Assembly (NCBI RefSeq): GCF_025751535.1
Contig: NZ_JAOWLC010000013.1
Span: 1-64,000, forward strand
Direction: 5' to 3'
Source of the DNA: Lentibacter sp. XHP0401
Lineage (GTDB): Bacteria > Pseudomonadota > Alphaproteobacteria > Rhodobacterales > Rhodobacteraceae
DNA length: 64,000 bases
Shown here: positions 7,657 through 18,345 of the stretch, piece after piece
Layout: the number at the start of each line of letters is the position of its first letter
How positions within the stretch are numbered: position 1 is the stretch's first letter
Program-made: the position numbers and the translations under genes
The notes under the pieces: generated by a model
Told to the model about the DNA's origin: nothing
Databases searched by the model: none
The model's input: the letters and a program-made list of their open reading frames with translations, nothing else

Positions 7657-10170
7657 TCAAAAATCCAGTTCAGCGCCACTCGCGCGCTTTAATTGCAAGG
7701 GTTGGCTGGCGTGGTCATCATAGTGGCTGGTCTTGCCGATACGCGCACGCAATTTTAAAAAGACCGTCTGGTTGTTATAGCCCTCGGCCTCGCGGGTCAG
7801 CAGGAAGCTGCGTGGCATTTCCCGTTCGCGGGAATTGTCCGATGTGAAATCAAAGTCGAGGTCGACCTCATCGGAAATCGCGGTGCCATCTGCCGCGTAG
7901 ATGCCCGCGCGCAAAGTGCGCGCTTGCAACTTTTCAGTAACCGGATTGTCTTGCCAGAACGTAATCTGGATTTGCCCCGTGGTAATCTGCGCTTTTTGTG
8001 GGGGGATGATCTGAACCGAGACCTGCGCGACATCTTCTTTTCGCTGTTTTCCGACCCGCAAGATCGGAATAACAATTTCTTGCAGACTCGCCCCCCCATG
8101 CACAAAACGGCTGCCAGATCCTTTCACCCGCAGGCGATTGATTGAATTCGGGATCAGAATCTCCTGATCCCCGTCCATTCCCAATTGTTCGGCGGTGAAG
8201 GTTTTCATACCCGAACTCACCCCAAGACCACGCCCGATAACGAACCGCCGGTTACGGAAGGTAATGCTGTCTCCAGCAGGTTCCGCCAAAGAAAAATCAC
8301 TCTCATCCAACGCACGGTGTTGCCAGAGGAAACCGTGATCGGCGGTAATCAGGATGTTCGAGAAATTGGCCGAAGTCAGCTTGCGAACCAGTTTTACCAA
8401 GTATTCAACAGTCGCTTGCGCTGCTGCGGGCACATTTTCTTCGGTGGCGATCTTGTCACCGACCGCGTCAATTTGGTTGTGGTAGAGGTAGACGATATCA
8501 TGATCGCGAAACATATCTTTGGCGTCGCTACCAGGCATGTTCATGAACTCATCCGCCTTAATGACCTTCGCGCGGTCACCGGCACGCCCCGTGCTCAGCA
8601 CCTTCTCGCGCGCAGCGGCCCCTTGCGTGCTTTCGCTGTCAGCCAGCACGAGATCGCTCTCGTCCTTGAAGGACAGCGACTTATGCGGCAACAGCGCCGC
8701 CATTCCCAACTGGGTGTAGCTGGGTAAGGATGAAATCATCGGTTTTAGATCCGCGTCGAACCGGTTTTGCTTGCGAATTTCGCGCAGCGTTTCCTCCGCC
8801 ACCTCATATCGCAGAGCGTCCGAGATGATGACGACAACCTTCTGATCCTTGCGCCGATATTCGGCGGCTTGCTGGGTGTAGAACTCAGCTTGGCGCGGGA
8901 AACCGGGGATATTCCAATCGGTTAGTCGGTTCACCTGATCCTGCCACGCATCGTTGAGGGCCAAGACAAAATTAGTCGTGTAGCGGTTCTCGACGGCCTC
9001 GTAGAGCGCTGCCAACAGGCCCGCCTGGCCGCTCTTTTGCATGTGATAGATAAAGTTGCGGTAGAGTTGATCGATGCGGAACCAACTGGCGGCATATCGT
9101 TTCACGCCGTCCGATACGCTGGTGATCGTCAGGGTCGCCTCGGCCAGCGCCTGTTGAAACTCCGTGGCAAAGCCGATGGCCTGATAGATGTCGGCGTAAC
9201 GGTCATACCAGTGGCTTTGCTTGCGTGCGCGGACCCATTTTAGCACATCGCCAGCCGGAACTGTCTGTTTTGCCATGGCGTCCACGATAGAGACGATGAT
9301 CTGGCGGTCGATGGCCTCAAAGTGGTCATGCGGCATCAGGCTGCGGAAGTCGCGGGCGGTCAGATCATCTCTGATGCTCAACACGTCTTGATATTCAGCG
9401 GACAGCACCTCGAACGCCTCGCCGGACCGTCGCGCATTGGTCCAGCGTTTGAACATCAGGGCTGCGTGGGCGGTCAGCCGGGCGGGGTCGCCCATTGCGC
9501 GGGTCCAAGCGCTGTCGAACAAGGCGATGGCGAAGTCTTGGAAGTCCGGTTCAGACGCGGTGTAGCCATAGTGTGCGGCGACTTCCTTCCAGAAAAATTC
9601 AGTCAGATGAGCGCGCTCTATCAGGCGCAGGGTGTCGTCGGCCTTTTCAGCCAACTCCCCCAGCATCGCCTCGATCACCGTGTCCAGATCACCATCGGCC
9701 CCGGCGCAGACGGCCAGCATTTTCCGGCGGATCTCGTTGGCGCTTTGCGAGGGCTTCTCTTGCTCCAACGCACGCAGGGCGGCCAAACGCTTGCCGGATT
9801 TGTAGAAATCGGCGTGGTCGCGCACTGCGGCTTCGTATTGCGCGGGGATGCCCAGCTCGGCGACCCAAATCGCGGCCTGATCGGCGCGGAAGACAGCGGT
9901 GGCGAGTTGCAAATCAAGCAGCCAGTTGTCCGCCATTTCGGGTTCCGGCCCGTCGTGGAACACCAGAAACCGCGCCTTGGGTTCTTGGCGCAGCATCCGG
10001 TATTTCAACCCGAACTCATTGTTGGCGATCTCGACCTTCTCGACACCCTCCAACTCAACAGCCTCGAACGCCTCGCGCAACTCGCGCTGCGTGTCATACC
10101 AGAACACAATCCGGTGGCCCTGATCCTCATAGAGGCGCAGCAGGCCCGCTTTGATGCGGTCATTCATCAT
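7657..10170 (-). CDS. pglZ: BREX phosphatase-like protein PglZ
   Basis: The product is 837 residues, the usual size for BREX type 1 PglZ, an alkaline-phosphatase-superfamily protein needed for both host DNA modification and phage exclusion. The metal-binding parts are visible: VVIISDALRYEVAEE near residue 445, and NILITADHGFLWQH near 605, carrying the superfamily D-H pair. The start overlaps the pglX stop by four bases (ATGA), so the two are translationally coupled. Nothing looks truncated. PglZ is thought to act within a complex with PglX and BrxB/BrxC; its natural substrate is not settled. Confidence 0.95.
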   Translation of the reverse strand: MMNDRIKAGLLRLYEDQGHRIVFWYDTQRELREAFEAVELEGVEKVEIANNEFGLKYRMLRQEPKARFLVFHDGPEPEMADNWLLDLQLATAVFRADQAAIWVAELGIPAQYEAAVRDHADFYKSGKRLAALRALEQEKPSQSANEIRRKMLAVCAGADGDLDTVIEAMLGELAEKADDTLRLIERAHLTEFFWKEVAAHYGYTASEPDFQDFAIALFDSAWTRAMGDPARLTAHAALMFKRWTNARRSGEAFEVLSAEYQDVLSIRDDLTARDFRSLMPHDHFEAIDRQIIVSIVDAMAKQTVPAGDVLKWVRARKQSHWYDRYADIYQAIGFATEFQQALAEATLTITSVSDGVKRYAASWFRIDQLYRNFIYHMQKSGQAGLLAALYEAVENRYTTNFVLALNDAWQDQVNRLTDWNIPGFPRQAEFYTQQAAEYRRKDQKVVVIISDALRYEVAEETLREIRKQNRFDADLKPMISSLPSYTQLGMAALLPHKSLSFKDESDLVLADSESTQGAAAREKVLSTGRAGDRAKVIKADEFMNMPGSDAKDMFRDHDIVYLYHNQIDAVGDKIATEENVPAAAQATVEYLVKLVRKLTSANFSNILITADHGFLWQHRALDESDFSLAEPAGDSITFRNRRFVIGRGLGVSSGMKTFTAEQLGMDGDQEILIPNSINRLRVKGSGSRFVHGGASLQEIVIPILRVGKQRKEDVAQVSVQIIPPQKAQITTGQIQITFWQDNPVTEKLQARTLRAGIYAADGTAISDEVDLDFDFTSDNSREREMPRSFLLTREAEGYNNQTVFLKLRARIGKTSHYDDHASQPLQLKRASGAELDF

Positions 10171-13100
10171 AGGCCCACGATCTTCTTCACAGCACCGGCG
10201 AACTTGGGGTAATTCGCCTTTACCCCGTCATCCAGATCAATGTCGATCTTGGCCTGCGCCATCGGGAACACCACATCGCGTTCCCAGTCGGTCAACTCGT
10301 CGATCTGCTTGATCACTGCGCCCACGGCCTTCATCGCCTTGGTGCGCTGGCTTTGCGTGGCGGTTGGATCATCGGCCAGCTTTTCCAGCGATGCGCGTTC
10401 TGCCGTCAGCTTGGTGATGAATTCGCGCAGGTATTCGTTCAGCACAACCGACACCGTGTCGGGACGATAGCGGTGCAGATAGACCAGTGCGTTGAAACTG
10501 CCCTTGGGCGAGGAGAACATCCAATAGATCGGGCGCTTCTTATAGCGCTTCACATGGTCGGTATAGAAATCCTTGGTGAAATACTTGCGGATGTCCTTGC
10601 CCAAGGCGTCTTCGATAAAGCTGAGGTTTTCGCGGAATTTGTCATCGCCAAACGTCACGCGCAGGAAGGTGCGGAAGCGTTCGGTGATGTCATCGGGGAA
10701 CCAATCGCCATCCAGCACAGGGATCACGTTATCCTCGTCCGGCATGAATTGCGGTTCGGGCACGCGGGCGAGGTAGTCTTGCAGCGTCTCGCCTTGATTG
10801 GCGAGGATCAGGCCCGGCGCGTCGAGGCTGTAACGCCCGAACATGCAGCCCACCGCGTAGGAGAGGAACTCGGCCATGGTGTCGGCGCGCAGGCGGGTTT
10901 CACGGTCGTCCTCGGTGCCCTTCACGCCATAGCGATAGGCGGGGTTGCAGGTGAGGGTGATCTCGTTGAGCGGCACCTCTGGGGTCAGCTCGTCTTGCAG
11001 ACCATAGGCGTCGATGAAGATGCGGTTGTTCTCTTCCTCCAGCCGCTGCATCTCGTCCGTCATGGATTGCCAATGGGTGCGGAGGGTGGCGTAACTGTCT
11101 TCCAGCGTCTCGCCCCGGTGATTGGGCGAGAGCAGCGGGAGCGTGGTGAAATCCCAGGAGGTTTCGTAGGCGTCCCAGTCCCCACGCGACAAACTGACAA
11201 GGCTTCGTGCTGTTTCCTCGGCGACTACGTCAATCAAAGGGATTCGACCAATATCACTTGTCTGAAAATTCAGCGTTGGGTTGAGAGAATTTAAGAAGTG
11301 AGTAGCAACCTTTGAGTTGGCAAGTGCAATCACGCGCTGACAATCCCCTTCTGCAAATATTCCAGGCCCTGCATCTGAAAACAAAACCCCAGTTGGATTA
11401 AACCTGAAGCCAACATTGCTCGATGTTATCCGCGACCAAGTCACGAAAGGGCGGAAGTAAAGCCGATCATCGCGTAAAGCAAAGTTCAACCCTGAAGATT
11501 TAATGTCTTCCGCATTGTTCCAAAGGTTGATGACGTGACTTTGATTTCCAAACCAACGACGGAAACTGCCTCCTTTGCTCATTGGGAAGAATCTTCTGGT
11601 CATCTGTGAGCTATGGCTCAAGCCAAACTCGATCTCCGATAGAGCCACTTCATGCCAAGTTCGAAGAAATTCGGAGTCGTTGCCGGTCATTATGCCCGAA
11701 CGCACCTCATAAGAGGCTTTCAGGTCTGGTTGATCTCTGAATGCCGCGATTGTTTTGTCGCCAACCCAGTAAGCAACCGGAGCCCCAGGAATCGTTCGGA
11801 TTTCACGAGAAGTTTTCGAGAAACGACCATCTTTCAAATGGCCCTTTTTTGCTTTCTTAAAGCGCTCAGGTTGCTCCGTCGCGTTTCCCAAATAGCCGAG
11901 ATCGAAGTATGTTGCCTTGAAATCTGGAGAGTTCGATCTTTTGGCGATGTAAGCACAAATTGGCACGATAGCGGACTGAAAGAACGCTGTGTAGGATGGT
12001 CGCACCAGAGTCAGCAACGTATTCTCTTTATAAAGAAGATCTCTCAGCTTGGAGTGAGCGGAAATAAACATCCAGACAAAAGGTGTCATTTGCCCACAAA
12101 TTCCCTTCTCCACCAGAAGCTCTGTTGAGCGCGAAACGAAAGCAGAAAAAAGATCGGACTTATAGTCAGAATACTCTTCGTAAACAAACCTCTTGAGCAG
12201 TTTGTTGGCACCAGTCACGCCCATATACGGCGGGTTGGCCACCACCACGTGATACTTCGACGACAGCGCCTCGGCCATGCGCAGCACGGCGACAACGCGC
12301 GCCTGCACCTCCTTCAGCAGCAGATCGCCGCCAAAGTCCCGTGCCTCGACCACCCGCAGAGTCTCTGCCGGGTCGCGCAGTTTAGGCACGATCAGCGAGC
12401 CGAAGTTCTTGGCCTGCTCGAACTGGCCCAGCGTCTCGCGCAGCTCATCGGTGAACAGATCCTTGCCCACCACGGCGGCAACGTCTTGCATCTCGGCAGG
12501 CGTAAAGCTCACGTTCTGCAACACGCAGATGTCGGGCTTGGCCGCCATCCGCAGGAACCGCCGCCGCCCCAACTTGGCCGCTGCCTTCATCGCCAGCGCA
12601 AAGGCCGCCAGCGCGCCCGCGCGGTCGTCAATCTCTACCCCCGTCAGGTTGTGCGTCAGGATCAGTTCGGGGATCGCGGCGGGTTCATAGCCTTCTTCGG
12701 CGTAAATCTCATACAGCAGATCAAAGGCATAGGTCAGCATATGCCCCGACCCGGCGGCGGGATCGCAGATGCGGATATCCTCGGGGCGCTCAATGCGCAG
12801 AAAATCCGTCTCGGGCTCTTCCGGCGCGATGTAATACTCCATCCTGGACGCAAGATCGCTATCGGGCCGGTTCAGCAGCCAGAGCCGCCCAAGCGAGTTC
12901 TCCACCAGATAGCGGACGATCCAATGAGGGGTGAACAGCTGCGTCGCGGCGGGGATATTCTCGGCCGTGATTTTGACGTTCTTCTTGAGGCCCGCGAAGA
13001 CCTGGTCCTTCTTCTCAGAGATGTAGAACTGGTAGAGCCAGCCGATGATCTCGACATCCTCACAGGCTTCTTCGGTCATCACATCGCGCAGGCGGGCAAG

Positions 13101-13619
13101 GATAGAGGTTTGCGAAAGAAGATCATCGGGCATCAGCAGTTCGGTGTAGTCATCCAGCGTCTCGAACAGCCAAGGCATCACGTTGTGCCAGTCGTGGCAG
13201 GCGTGGATCAGCAGCAGGCGATATGCCTCGGCCTGTGGATCATGGGCCTGACGCGTGCCTTGCAGCAGTTCGGTGATGTGGGGCGTGGCATTGTCCGGCA
13301 GGTTGCCTGCCATCGCCTCAGACAAGATCTCGGGCCGTGTGGCGCCATCGGCGGGGGAGACAACGCGCGGATTGGTCAGCCCGCTGGCATCCATAAAGCG
13401 CAGCGCGGTAAAGCGGTTGAACCACGTATAGGCGACCTGTTCGATGACCTGCTGCTGGCTGCTGGTGGGAATGGCCCCTTCCAGCGCTTTGATCGCAGCG
13501 GGGTGTTCACGGCGCGCAGGGGCGGCCTCGTCCAGCACCAGATCCAGTTTGGCGGTGACCTGATCAATCAGCAGATTGCGAGCGCCTTGGGCGAACTTTT
13601 TGAGCGCGTTGGTATCCAT
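10167..13619 (-). CDS. pglX: BREX adenine-specific DNA methyltransferase PglX (BrxX)
   Basis: The product is 1,150 residues, full length for a type 1 PglX. Motif I (CDPAAGSGH) sits near residue 283 and the N6-adenine motif IV NPPYMG near 460, so it should bind S-adenosylmethionine and methylate adenine at the BREX site to mark self DNA. The long C-terminal half is the expected target-recognition and BREX-specific region. The stop of brxC overlaps its start by one base (TGATG), and its own stop overlaps pglZ by four. The target sequence cannot be read from the protein alone. Confidence 0.96.
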   Translation of the reverse strand: MDTNALKKFAQGARNLLIDQVTAKLDLVLDEAAPARREHPAAIKALEGAIPTSSQQQVIEQVAYTWFNRFTALRFMDASGLTNPRVVSPADGATRPEILSEAMAGNLPDNATPHITELLQGTRQAHDPQAEAYRLLLIHACHDWHNVMPWLFETLDDYTELLMPDDLLSQTSILARLRDVMTEEACEDVEIIGWLYQFYISEKKDQVFAGLKKNVKITAENIPAATQLFTPHWIVRYLVENSLGRLWLLNRPDSDLASRMEYYIAPEEPETDFLRIERPEDIRICDPAAGSGHMLTYAFDLLYEIYAEEGYEPAAIPELILTHNLTGVEIDDRAGALAAFALAMKAAAKLGRRRFLRMAAKPDICVLQNVSFTPAEMQDVAAVVGKDLFTDELRETLGQFEQAKNFGSLIVPKLRDPAETLRVVEARDFGGDLLLKEVQARVVAVLRMAEALSSKYHVVVANPPYMGVTGANKLLKRFVYEEYSDYKSDLFSAFVSRSTELLVEKGICGQMTPFVWMFISAHSKLRDLLYKENTLLTLVRPSYTAFFQSAIVPICAYIAKRSNSPDFKATYFDLGYLGNATEQPERFKKAKKGHLKDGRFSKTSREIRTIPGAPVAYWVGDKTIAAFRDQPDLKASYEVRSGIMTGNDSEFLRTWHEVALSEIEFGLSHSSQMTRRFFPMSKGGSFRRWFGNQSHVINLWNNAEDIKSSGLNFALRDDRLYFRPFVTWSRITSSNVGFRFNPTGVLFSDAGPGIFAEGDCQRVIALANSKVATHFLNSLNPTLNFQTSDIGRIPLIDVVAEETARSLVSLSRGDWDAYETSWDFTTLPLLSPNHRGETLEDSYATLRTHWQSMTDEMQRLEEENNRIFIDAYGLQDELTPEVPLNEITLTCNPAYRYGVKGTEDDRETRLRADTMAEFLSYAVGCMFGRYSLDAPGLILANQGETLQDYLARVPEPQFMPDEDNVIPVLDGDWFPDDITERFRTFLRVTFGDDKFRENLSFIEDALGKDIRKYFTKDFYTDHVKRYKKRPIYWMFSSPKGSFNALVYLHRYRPDTVSVVLNEYLREFITKLTAERASLEKLADDPTATQSQRTKAMKAVGAVIKQIDELTDWERDVVFPMAQAKIDIDLDDGVKANYPKFAGAVKKIVGL

Positions 13620-16600
13620 CAGACAAGCACCTTTTTGCCCGAGCCGATTTCAGCCAGCAGGGTCTTTTTCATTTCATCGAGATAGCGATCCACGTCGGCG
13701 GCATCCTCAAGGTAGGATTTGTCGAAGGAGACGGGAATGGTCTGCGCCTTTATGAAGGTCGCAGCGGGCTCTTGCAGGTCGCCCTTGATCGAGTCGGGTT
13801 CAGGGTAAGGATCAGACGGATTTTGCAACGCACCGATCCGGTTCAGCGTATCGGCCAACAGATTGTTGCGCACACCAGTGCCACGATCCCTTAATACAGC
13901 AATATGGGTTTGGCTTTCCAGCCGCGCCTTATGCGCCTCAAGGCCTTGGCGGATGCTGTCCTGCTGTTCAGGAGTTAGGGCTGCGAATTCCGAGGTCTGG
14001 AAAACCTTTTTCGCCACATCGTCAATCGCCGTGATCACGCTATTGCGTTCGGTTAGGACGGCCTGTTCGATCCCCTCTTTCAGCGTATAGAAATCGGCCT
14101 TGAGGTTCTGGATGACCGTGCCTTTGTAGCAATCGGGATCAGTTAGGGCGGCATGAAGTTTTTCTGCGGCTTTCGGATCGGCATATGGCAGGTTCACCTC
14201 CTGCGCCGCTACGAAGCCGCGCACATCGTCATAAATCATACGCTGTTTGCCACCCATAAAGCTGCGAATTTTGTCGAGGATATCCTGTTTGGCATCCAGC
14301 AAAGCATCTTCCTGGTCCAACGGCCCGGTGATGAACCAAGTCGGCGATTGATCCCGCATCCCTGTGATTTTCTGGTGTAACGGCTCCAATGCCGCCACAA
14401 ATGGGTATTGCGCGGTTTGACGTGTGAGGGTGTCGAGTTCAACAGCCAGCTTACGCACGGCTTGGATCCATTCTGCACCAAGCGTGCGGGCATCTGACCC
14501 CGATGACGGAATGTCGAACAGTTCCTGAAATATCTCGCGGGATTTGCGGATTTGAGGCGGCGTGAATTCAGCTTGCGGTGACAACAGGATGTTAGCGAGC
14601 TTATTACTGTTGCGCAGAGCTTGCAAAAGAGCGTCGCCTTCAAGCGGCGTGCTGTCAGCGCGGGCCTCGATTTTGCCACGAGCCGCAAGACTGGCCGTCA
14701 GGCAAAGCACTGCAATAGACGGCCAACCATAAGGTTTGCCACCGAACTTCTCGATCATGGCCTTGACGGACACCTTCAGCCCAAGCCGCATTTGGGACTG
14801 GGCGTGGCTGAACACTTCCTGCTCGGCCTCGGTTAGACCGTCACCCTCACCGCCGAACAATCCACCGTCCACGCGACCAGCCTTGGCAAGATCGGCTTCG
14901 GTATAAGCCACGCCGCGCAGCATCGGCAGGCTGGTGTAGACCTTGTCGACCAGAATCTGAAAACCTTTGACCAACCGTTCCTGTGGATCATCACCACCAA
15001 TTTCCAACTCGCTGCCGCGCACGAACAGACGGGCCTGCGCCATTAGTGAGCGCATGCGAGATTCCAACTCCTTGCCTCGACGGCTGTTTTGTTCGCCTTT
15101 TTCCGCGATTATCCGGTCACGGCCGGGCTCTTCCGATCCACTGCGGGCCTGTTTTACGAATTTGATCGTCTGTATCCAGAGGTTCATATCCCGGGTAAAT
15201 CGGGCATCCCGGACAAGCAGAACCGTCATTTCATCACGAGACATGCTGTTCATTCGCACGGTCTCCGGCGCGTCGGCCTCATCGTTAAAGGGCGAGATGA
15301 TATTGACCGCCAGTTCATATTCGCGGTTCAGACTGTGGCCGTCCAGCTTACGGGTGAAGGCATAATCAAACCCTGTGCCGCCATGCCGGATCTTGGAGTG
15401 GCGCAGGATCGTGGAATAGGCGAGTTCATCAAGATGTTTCTCGATCTCGGAGGGATCAACCGGGATATTCTTGATTTCTGCCTCGACGTCTTTTTCCTCA
15501 TTGGTAAGGAATTCATAGACCTCGCCGTTGCGCTGGATCAGCGTTTGGCGTTCCAAAAGCGAAAGAGCAGCCTCGATTTTGCGGCGCTGTTCGGTCTGGT
15601 CAGTATCGAAGCGCGACAACAGCAGGATCGAGATGTTTCTGACGGTCGGTTTGAATTCCTTGACGTATTTCACAAGAAATAGGGATTTCAGCACGCGAAC
15701 GGCAAACTCATCGCCGAGATTGCGTTCTGCCATCTGGATGGATTGCTGAACCGTCGACTTTAGCGCGGTGCGAATGCCCTCAAACATCAGATCAAAGGTT
15801 GCCAGTCCGCCCACAGTTGCATCCGCCAGCTTTTTTGCGACCTCTTGGAACACGCCCAGCATAGAACGTTCCCCGACCGAACTATGCTTACCCTCAAACG
15901 CGTTATGCTGCGACAGCCCCATGATCGACCGCTGAAACAGATCATACTGATAGTTTGGAAAGGGGTAGCTATAGACGAATTGTTCTTTGCTGGAAAAATT
16001 CTTGAACCGGTATGAGCCATCGCCAAAATCAAACAAGGTGCGCAGGTTGTTCTCTTCTTGGTCATGCAGGTTGCCCAGCGTGATCTGCCCTGCGTCTGTT
16101 TTGGCCAACAGCCGTTTTTGGATCACCTCCGCCACATCTTGAGAATTCAGCGGCATCCGATGCGCAAACCGTGCCTGAATCTTGGAAAAGTCGTTCTCCT
16201 GCTGCGCGGTCATATCTCCGATGACCGATCCCATGTCCTGCTGTGCGGTCACGATAATCCATGCCTGACCTTTGCATTTGGTATTCAGGCTCTCTGCAAT
16301 GGTCTGCATGTTGGTCATCAGTTTGACGTTGTCAGCAATATACTGACCCACCTCGTCTACAAAGAAATTCAAACGGAATTTCGGCCCCTGAGTGTCAATC
16401 CAGTCTTTGACCTTCGTCGCAAAGTCTTCGATCGAAATTTTCGTGTCCTTGCGATACTGCCCAAGGATATCCTGCGCCGCATCACCAGTAGCCTCGGCAA
16501 AAGCCGCCGATATGTGCTTGCCCTCCATCAGCGCCTGCTCGCGGCCTCGCTCCCATGCCTTGCCTGCCGAGGCCTCGAAGGACGCTTTGAACGCATCGAA

Positions 16601-17122
16601 TTTGCCACGGCTGTCAAGATCACGTTCAAATTGCGCGATATGCGGCAGTTTTCCGTAGTAGCCGCACATGTCGTCGAAAACCTTCTGGAACACCGACAAA
16701 AGCGCATCGACATCCGTCTTGGAAATGACGTCCGCCTTTTGATCAATATTGAACAGGATCGATTTCGAAGGAATTGCCACGGCTTTGCGCAGCGCTCCAG
16801 AAAGCATTGGTCGGTCACCCAGCTTGCCTTCAAAGATATCGAACGGGCTTTTCCCCTCCACGGGATCATTTTCAAGCAGAAGCGCGAGCATCTTCAGGAG
16901 GTGAGATTTACCTGACCCAAAAAAACCAGAAATCCAGACGCCATTTGCAGTCTCATAGTTGTTGTAGGCCTCAAGGAATTGCTCAAGCCGTGCGCCGATT
17001 TCGTTGGTGATGACGTATTCATCCAATTCCGTCAGCAGGCTTGCCATGTCGTCCGCCTTGATAACCCCATCAATCGAGCGATCGACAGGCTTGGCAAAAA
17101 TTTCACGCAGTTGAGTAGCCAT
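13619..17122 (-). CDS. brxC: BREX P-loop ATPase BrxC
   Basis: The product is 1,167 residues. A Walker A (GFFGSGKSHLLKML) begins near residue 66 and a Walker B-like NFFVDEVGQY near 250, matching the large STAND/Orc-like ATPase BrxC (PglY-related). It is required for both defence and methylation in studied systems. The long C-terminal region is mostly helical. It sits between brxB (a gap of three bases) and pglX (one-base overlap). Length and motif spacing are normal. Confidence 0.95.
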   Translation of the reverse strand: MATQLREIFAKPVDRSIDGVIKADDMASLLTELDEYVITNEIGARLEQFLEAYNNYETANGVWISGFFGSGKSHLLKMLALLLENDPVEGKSPFDIFEGKLGDRPMLSGALRKAVAIPSKSILFNIDQKADVISKTDVDALLSVFQKVFDDMCGYYGKLPHIAQFERDLDSRGKFDAFKASFEASAGKAWERGREQALMEGKHISAAFAEATGDAAQDILGQYRKDTKISIEDFATKVKDWIDTQGPKFRLNFFVDEVGQYIADNVKLMTNMQTIAESLNTKCKGQAWIIVTAQQDMGSVIGDMTAQQENDFSKIQARFAHRMPLNSQDVAEVIQKRLLAKTDAGQITLGNLHDQEENNLRTLFDFGDGSYRFKNFSSKEQFVYSYPFPNYQYDLFQRSIMGLSQHNAFEGKHSSVGERSMLGVFQEVAKKLADATVGGLATFDLMFEGIRTALKSTVQQSIQMAERNLGDEFAVRVLKSLFLVKYVKEFKPTVRNISILLLSRFDTDQTEQRRKIEAALSLLERQTLIQRNGEVYEFLTNEEKDVEAEIKNIPVDPSEIEKHLDELAYSTILRHSKIRHGGTGFDYAFTRKLDGHSLNREYELAVNIISPFNDEADAPETVRMNSMSRDEMTVLLVRDARFTRDMNLWIQTIKFVKQARSGSEEPGRDRIIAEKGEQNSRRGKELESRMRSLMAQARLFVRGSELEIGGDDPQERLVKGFQILVDKVYTSLPMLRGVAYTEADLAKAGRVDGGLFGGEGDGLTEAEQEVFSHAQSQMRLGLKVSVKAMIEKFGGKPYGWPSIAVLCLTASLAARGKIEARADSTPLEGDALLQALRNSNKLANILLSPQAEFTPPQIRKSREIFQELFDIPSSGSDARTLGAEWIQAVRKLAVELDTLTRQTAQYPFVAALEPLHQKITGMRDQSPTWFITGPLDQEDALLDAKQDILDKIRSFMGGKQRMIYDDVRGFVAAQEVNLPYADPKAAEKLHAALTDPDCYKGTVIQNLKADFYTLKEGIEQAVLTERNSVITAIDDVAKKVFQTSEFAALTPEQQDSIRQGLEAHKARLESQTHIAVLRDRGTGVRNNLLADTLNRIGALQNPSDPYPEPDSIKGDLQEPAATFIKAQTIPVSFDKSYLEDAADVDRYLDEMKKTLLAEIGSGKKVLV

Positions 17123-17125
17123 GGG

Positions 17126-17728
17126 TCAAACCTCGTAGTTCATGATGTTAAAGGCGCGGTAGTATTTATCGTCGTGCAGGAGGCCAAACAGGTCCAAAGA
17201 GGCCCCGGTCGCCAGCGCATGGGTGTAATTACCTGGAAAAAACAGGACGGTCGGCTTGTCCTTTGCCGTGCTTTGCAGGTTATTCAGCACGTTATGCGAT
17301 CGTAGAAATGGGTAAACTTCACCCACACCTGATAGAAAGATCACCTCATGGGCGGTCGCTGCGATCCGGTCACCAATCTTCGGTATGAGGTGATCTTGCG
17401 GGTCAAGCACCCCTTGTAGCATTTCCTTCAGTTCGGATTTGTCGGTTTCAGGTTCGACCTCAATCAACTGGTCGAGGACGTCACGTTCCGCGAGTATTTC
17501 CAGCGACAGGTCATACAGATCAACATCCAATACCCTGATGCCTTCATGCCCGAGGCGGGCTATCAGATCCTTGCGATCCTCAACCATCGCAAGGCCATCC
17601 TCTGCGCCGAAAGGGCAGATAAAAAACGGAACTTCGTTGCCAAGCCCTTCCTTGGCCAGAAACCGTTCACCGGAAACTACTTTGAAAAGATGTTCAGCGC
17701 GGGCACGGCGGTCCAGTTGTTGGTTCAT
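17126..17728 (-). CDS. brxB: BREX protein BrxB (DUF1788)
   Basis: The product is 200 residues. The open frame extends upstream, but ATG at 17728 overlaps the brxA stop by four bases (ATGA) and gives the expected BrxB length. The chain shows the DUF1788 pattern: an early FICPFGAEDG, a central VLDVDLYDL, FLSGVGEVYPFLRSHNVLN, and a closing VLFFPGNY followed by an L-F-G-L-L-x-D-D-K-Y-Y-R-A-F-N segment. BrxB is a small adaptor needed for BREX activity. The gene lies between brxA and brxC as in type 1 operons. Confidence 0.93.
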   Translation of the reverse strand: MNQQLDRRARAEHLFKVVSGERFLAKEGLGNEVPFFICPFGAEDGLAMVEDRKDLIARLGHEGIRVLDVDLYDLSLEILAERDVLDQLIEVEPETDKSELKEMLQGVLDPQDHLIPKIGDRIAATAHEVIFLSGVGEVYPFLRSHNVLNNLQSTAKDKPTVLFFPGNYTHALATGASLDLFGLLHDDKYYRAFNIMNYEV

Positions 17729-18345
17729 GCCATTTTTCCAGGCAGTTTCGCCCCAGGGAACACCAGAAGGTCCTGTGGATCCACCTCCGAGATCAGTGTT
17801 TTCAATCCTGGCGATAGCCATATCGCCTGAATATTGTCATCTTCATTCAAAACGCCCGCCTCCCGCATGATCCGAAACATAACCTGGCGCAACTTCGCGC
17901 AGGTAGATGGCGATAATTGGGCAAGATGTTCATTCCATTCGGCCTTATCTGCGAGAAACCGGTCGAAGGTTTCATGTCCCAATTCCAGCCGCCAGGATTG
18001 ATAGCGGTCTTGGATCACTTCGACAGCAAATTCTCGGATAAACCGATAGGTTCGACAAACGCCAAGCCAAAGGATTGCCTGTTGCTCCTGTCGGTCCGCC
18101 TTCTCCACAAGGAAAACGCGTTCCGCCTCAGACAGATAGGTAATGCGAGTGTAGATCTCCCTCAGGGAGCGGGCCTGTGAGGAGAGCTTTGGCAGTGCGG
18201 TGATGCCCATTTCAAGCAAGCGTTCTTGGGATTTAGCCCAACTTTCGCCAGATCGATAATGCTCAGCCAGCGCGATGCTTTCATTCACAAACAGGCCTCC
18301 GGTGGAGAACGACATGCGGTATTTTTCAGTTTTCGTCGTGCTCAT
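17725..18345 (-). CDS. brxA: BREX protein BrxA (DUF1819)
   Basis: The product is 206 residues, normal for the small helical DNA-binding protein BrxA, which resembles the antitermination factor NusB in fold. The N-terminal motif (MSFSTGGLFVNESIALA) and the I-W-L-S-P-G-L run near the end fit the family. The start ATG overlaps the stop of a 43-codon ORF (ATGA), and the stop overlaps brxB, so it lies in the middle of a tightly coupled chain. Confidence 0.93.
   Translation of the reverse strand: MSTTKTEKYRMSFSTGGLFVNESIALAEHYRSGESWAKSQERLLEMGITALPKLSSQARSLREIYTRITYLSEAERVFLVEKADRQEQQAILWLGVCRTYRFIREFAVEVIQDRYQSWRLELGHETFDRFLADKAEWNEHLAQLSPSTCAKLRQVMFRIMREAGVLNEDDNIQAIWLSPGLKTLISEVDPQDLLVFPGAKLPGKMA

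Noticed and set aside
12249-13685. Long plus-strand ORF (478 codons) opposite pglX
   Set aside because: It is antisense to a clearly recognised methyltransferase, and its His/Arg/Gln-rich composition is typical of a shadow frame in GC-rich DNA.
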